From Micrococcales bacterium UBA2465 (GTDB lineage Bacteria > Actinomycetota > Actinomycetes > Actinomycetales > Microbacteriaceae), in the NCBI GenBank assembly GCA_002342255.1, contig DDPP01000080.1, positions 845 to 9,210 of the forward strand: a stretch of 8,366 nt of DNA, read 5' to 3'. This document shows positions 6,401 to 8,366 of this stretch, in pieces. The notes under the pieces were generated by a model, which searched no databases, was not told the origin of the DNA, and saw nothing but the letters and a program-made list of their open reading frames with translations. The position numbers were made by a program, and so were the translations under genes. Numbering within the stretch: position 1 is the stretch's first letter; each line of letters opens with the position of its first letter.

Positions 6401-8243
6401 TGAGCCCTGGATTGAAGGCTATGCATTACCACTAGCGTTATCGCTTTCAATTCCTACCTTCTTCAACAGGAGTATTGAAAAAGGTAAGCGTGCACTTACC
6501 GCATTAGACATTCCTTACCTAATCCTCATGGGTGGCCAGTTTGTTCTGGGCGTTGCCGTGATGGGTGGCTATGGTAACCAACCATTTGAGATGGGGCTGT
6601 TAAGAGCAACCGGCGCTCTGGGTCTGATCGCCATTTTCTCTTTCTGGCGTTCAATGGCCGAGAAGAAAGTTATCTGGGTCAGAGTTGGTTTCATCACCGG
6701 TGGTATTGGTGGTCTGGGTCTAGCTCATTACACCCAGACAGTATTAATCAAATCACCTGTTATTCCAGAGCTTTATACCGGCTTAGTTTCAGCAAGCATC
6801 GTGGTTGGTTTCTTCTTCTTAGCTAAGCGAGTAGAACTGAAGAAACTAACCAGGCAGTTGATTGCTATTGATCTACCGCTGTTGGTTCCGATTATCGGTG
6901 CTTTGCTTTACGGCATTGTCAGAAGTGACATCGATCGAGTGACCATTGCATTTGTTTTGTTGGCTGCTCTTTCTTACTGGAGAAGCTTGGTCGAAGAACA
7001 AAGATTATGGCTTGTCGCAGGTTATATCTCTTCAGCTGGAAGCGCATTAGCTATCGCTTATGAGATTCAAAGTCGAGCGTTAGGTAACGAAGTATATCCA
7101 GAGCTTTACACGTTGCTAGTATCGGGAAGCTTGCTCCTAAGTTCAATCTTCTTGGTAAAGAAGGTTGAGATTACTGAACGACAGAGACAGTTAGCCAGGT
7201 TGGATGTTCCAATATTGCTACCAGTTGTGGTCTCTGCTTTCTACTCAGTAAGCAGTGATCTTTCGGTATTCCAAAACCTAGCGAGATTCACGCTTTCTCT
7301 AGTCTTGTTCACTGTTTACTCGCATCTAAAGCTAAACAAGAACAAGGTAACTGGTTGGTTAGTTGCTACCTACCTAGGTCTAGTTGGAAGCTTCGTATCT
7401 TCAGCAGCATTGGCCAACATGAATATCGCAGGACTCGATCGAGTTCCAGAAATATTTAGCGTTGCCATAGCGTTAGCGGTATTCCTCGGAAACCTGGAAG
7501 TGAAGCGAGTATTCGAATTCAAGACTTCTCTGCTTACTGTCGGCCTGCCATTGGCAGCACTAACTCTTCCTTCGGTATTTGTTGCTTACCGCAGTATTTC
7601 AGCTCAAAGCATTCCGGTTGAAGATCTAAGTAGGTTGTTACTCGTTCTGGCAGTTGCATTAGTTGCAACCGTGTGGGGTATGCAATCTGGAAACTTGGGT
7701 GCTGCGGTTTCAGGTGGTCTAGCACTTGCACTAGTTGTTATTCCAATTGTTTGGACTCAGGCTGGTAATGCCTCTGATGTTTCAACCCAGGTTTCATTGC
7801 GTGCCTTAGTCATATCTGCGTTGCTGTTTGTATTGTTTGGATTACTGCGTCGCTATGACAAAGGTCCAAACACCAGTTACGTCTATGTTGGTATTCCAGT
7901 TGCAGTTGGACTAGTGCCAGCACTCTATTACTCACTACTAGCCCTAAACAACCCCGGTCTTACCAGCGTCGACTGGGCAAGATTCGGAATCATCGTCACA
8001 GTTTCGCTGGTGTTGCTAATTGTTGGTTCACTGCGTGAACTGGGTGGAATGTTCTTCCCAGGAATCGTTGGTGTATTAGTAGGTGTATTGCCTTATGCAT
8101 TCAAACCGGTGGTTGGTGAAGCCTGGTTCCTTTGGGTTATCTTGTTAGTTATTGCAGGAATCATGGTTTGGATTGCCGTCCGACTTGAACAGATGAAGAA
8201 AGTTGGTAAATCATCTGTTAGTTGGGTCAAAGCTCTGAAGTGA
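3450..8243 (+). CDS. Giant polytopic membrane protein (1597 aa) with Cys/His head and repeat-built C-terminus; SCO7613 C-terminal-domain-like
   Basis: The function is unknown. In order, the protein shows: two hydrophobic segments (about 11-31 and 36-52); a Pro/Ala-rich spacer (about 67-98); a Cys/His cluster, C108-V-H110 and C125-P-C127-G, that could bind zinc; a charged, probably coiled-coil helix (about 132-162); a second Pro/Ala-rich linker (about 165-230); and from about 238 to 1575 an almost unbroken run of some 40-46 hydrophobic segments. One larger polar loop (about 412-440, SKVDKDDLEYEKDLVKRED) interrupts the run. The end, with WFLWVILLVIAGIMVWIAVR and then a basic amphipathic tail (RLEQMKKVGKSSVSWVKALK), resembles the end of actinobacterial proteins called 'SCO7613 C-terminal domain-containing membrane protein', as I recall them. 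Residues 988-1450 contain degenerate repeats of about 114 residues. No catalytic motif, ATPase or transporter signature is recognisable. The reading frame is intact over 4.8 kb with even codon use, so the gene is under selection. Promoter and Shine-Dalgarno lie just upstream; a perfect terminator follows at 8267. The membrane assignment is sure, the family moderately so. Confidence 0.9.
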   Translation: MNNKPSGIGGCFAVGCSIIGVFVLIGILSAMQMSGVIPFLLIAGGVVTVIVLRNRGKNPSNNAGNVYDPRAYQQPPIAPAPQLSPYGTPMVAAPSAAKQQGEFATSVCVHSFSAADLRGKETVVCPCGYEFEVAKLKEYSRLRKLVVETQTELDKVWGELQSVKNKPRVSYVAPQADRPAPPKAAASKATVSRPVPEPAVPVEKPAYVPTTTISPNVPPVAPKPVLKRKRATVSAQQWLIFAASFLVIVAGSIFVSTNVAAGADPSFYLLATIPFGLATGFMAFWGRKISVILSNFMATFASTMLLATLVPISLLLGLGIKDGQWFEFPSQVWATNLLITSAVSFVLSRFKGNFGWKIYSLLAFVVSMLLYMFGAIRNFVEDNPGQFGWFAAVATAAGVVLALLNKALSTFSYDLSKVDKDDLEYEKDLVKREDLALSRFTRIATLVFGILGIGYTLYSFLISFSAVEPISFSVFALVWIAAGAIQKVWVDGLASDEKIQVEINRWVHIVGFTTLALALNSWFRNQSLWVGLSSTIVLSFVAVGLGAKVKRVSDHPIAIRAAHLALPISWLAWYIANNRDNIDARELLLAGGILLITFAMSLMLQHWFKFDNFASYAGTISHVLGLGMLAYSIKTTPNLDINEMSYAFEALALILLAVVYSPVTGLIAKRHKLETPANWHTIVLVLTGILGFALIAPSGAPLNFLVNLISMLCVSALVVGILAQVVKGALAEFSGLLKGYGYVFQGLTLFSLLISKNFADGDFKPIWITLLALAAINYLLSFLGKDKVAVQVGYAMATVGSLLAVFAMKDLAPTVHLASTILIVACTNTLQFFLARRAAARFYTPIFVVSSLAFTIASIAIQYRNYAAESDWWIGLGELVLVALISSLLAERKNFNGLLLRLNAMAYLVISYLTFAWWQGDSDPVFKKLLVSGLFAVVVFRQLVVVSKEKNSTATRGWFLLSYIGPVLFALSLTRYLVINAPLDEPWIEGYALPLALSLSIPTFFNRSIEKGKRALTALDIPYLILMGGQFVLGVAVMGGYGNQPFEMGLLRATGALGLIAIFSFWRSMAEKKVIWVRVGFITGGIGGLGLAHYTQTVLIKSPVIPELYTGLVSASIVVGFFFLAKRVELKKLTRQLIAIDLPLLVPIIGALLYGIVRSDIDRVTIAFVLLAALSYWRSLVEEQRLWLVAGYISSAGSALAIAYEIQSRALGNEVYPELYTLLVSGSLLLSSIFLVKKVEITERQRQLARLDVPILLPVVVSAFYSVSSDLSVFQNLARFTLSLVLFTVYSHLKLNKNKVTGWLVATYLGLVGSFVSSAALANMNIAGLDRVPEIFSVAIALAVFLGNLEVKRVFEFKTSLLTVGLPLAALTLPSVFVAYRSISAQSIPVEDLSRLLLVLAVALVATVWGMQSGNLGAAVSGGLALALVVIPIVWTQAGNASDVSTQVSLRALVISALLFVLFGLLRRYDKGPNTSYVYVGIPVAVGLVPALYYSLLALNNPGLTSVDWARFGIIVTVSLVLLIVGSLRELGGMFFPGIVGVLVGVLPYAFKPVVGEAWFLWVILLVIAGIMVWIAVRLEQMKKVGKSSVSWVKALK
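6411..7799 (+). repeat. Protein-level tandem repeats of about 114 residues inside the giant membrane protein
   Basis: Units begin at residues 988 (IEGYALPLALSLS), 1106 (PELYTGLVSAS), 1217 (PELYTLLVSGS) and 1333 (PEIFSVAIALAV), with a fainter one near 1449 after the marked span. Spacings are 118, 111, 116 and about 116 residues. Residues 1106-1147 align without gaps to 1217-1258 with 21 of 42 identical, including PELYT, LVS, K-x-VE, RQL, D-x-P and a final P. Each unit holds about four hydrophobic segments, and a half-period of about 57 residues is suggested. TCCAGAGCTTTA occurs at the DNA level in both best-matching units (6764 and 7097). This implies growth by internal duplication. Weaker similarity appears to extend upstream to about residue 873. 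Confidence 0.7.
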
Positions 8244-8266
8244 TTAGTAGTCATTAGGGGGAAACA

Positions 8267-8302
8267 AGAATGCCCGGTAGTTATACCGGGCATTCTTTCT
8301 TT
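8267..8302. terminator. Intrinsic terminator after the giant membrane protein gene, probably bidirectional
   Basis: A perfect 13-bp stem, AGAATGCCCGGTA (8267-8279) with TACCGGGCATTCT (8284-8296), closes a GTTA loop and is followed by TTCTTT on the plus strand. Read on the minus strand, the same hairpin is followed by TGTTT, so it may also stop the convergent gene ending at 8317. It lies 23 bases after the TGA of the giant gene. The stretch between, TGATTAGTAGTCATTAG, holds stop codons in more than one frame. Confidence 0.9.
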
Positions 8303-8316
8303 AACCGCTTTCGTTT

Positions 8317-8366
8317 TTAGAGCTTGATCCAAACAGTGTTGTCGTGCTCAAGTTCACCCTCGATGG
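8317..8366 (-). CDS. 3' end of a convergent gene, product not recognised
   Basis: Read leftward from the right edge, an open frame gives fifteen residues, IEGELEHDNTVWIKL, followed by a TAA stop (8319-8317). It ends 20 bases from a hairpin that would terminate it. The acidic, non-repetitive peptide and the position of its stop beside a bidirectional terminator make a real C-terminus plausible. The fragment is too short to name a family. A longer minus-strand frame here (8093-8332) is antisense to the giant gene and crosses the terminator, so it is not preferred. Confidence 0.5.
   Translation of the reverse strand, partial: IEGELEHDNTVWIKL

Noticed and set aside
8093..8332. Minus-strand open frame of 79 codons at the right end.
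   Set aside because: It is antisense to the hydrophobic end of the giant gene and passes through the terminator; the short frame ending at 8317 is the likelier convergent gene.

Overview
The window looks like chromosome of an actinobacterium with moderate-to-low GC. The evidence is a YajQ-type protein start, a typical actinobacterial LacI regulator, a tRNA-Tyr whose 3' CCA is not encoded, and a very large polytopic membrane protein whose C-terminal end resembles the actinobacterial 'SCO7613 C-terminal domain' proteins. Free use of TTA and AGA codons and the AT-rich intergenic stretches would suit a streamlined freshwater lineage (Luna-cluster Microbacteriaceae or Nanopelagicales). That placement is inference. 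I see no phage, insertion-sequence or CRISPR signals.

Layout. Positions 1-1186 (minus strand) hold a complete lacI-family repressor gene followed 14 bases later by the start of yajQ, which runs off the left edge. Positions 1187-1343 are the divergent intergenic region, with a cluster of alternating inverted GTTAT-type half-sites near the lacI start. Positions 1344-1457 (plus strand) hold tRNA-Tyr(GUA) with a strong intrinsic terminator. Positions 1520-3274 encode a 584-residue membrane protein that looks like a GT-C-fold glycosyltransferase with a long extracytoplasmic C-terminal part. After a 175-base gap with a candidate promoter and a strong ribosome binding site, 3450-8243 encodes a 1597-residue protein with a small Cys/His (zinc-knuckle-like) head, a short predicted coiled coil, a Pro/Ala-rich linker and roughly 40-48 hydrophobic segments. 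Its C-terminal third is built from degenerate repeats of about 114 residues. A perfect 13-bp terminator hairpin follows and separates it from the 3' end of a convergent minus-strand gene at the right edge.

How the genes may relate. The lacI and yajQ genes are probably co-transcribed. The GT-C-like protein and the giant membrane protein are co-directional envelope proteins, but the giant gene seems to have its own promoter, so a shared pathway is only a possibility. The giant repeat-built membrane protein is the least understood object here and the best candidate for something undescribed.
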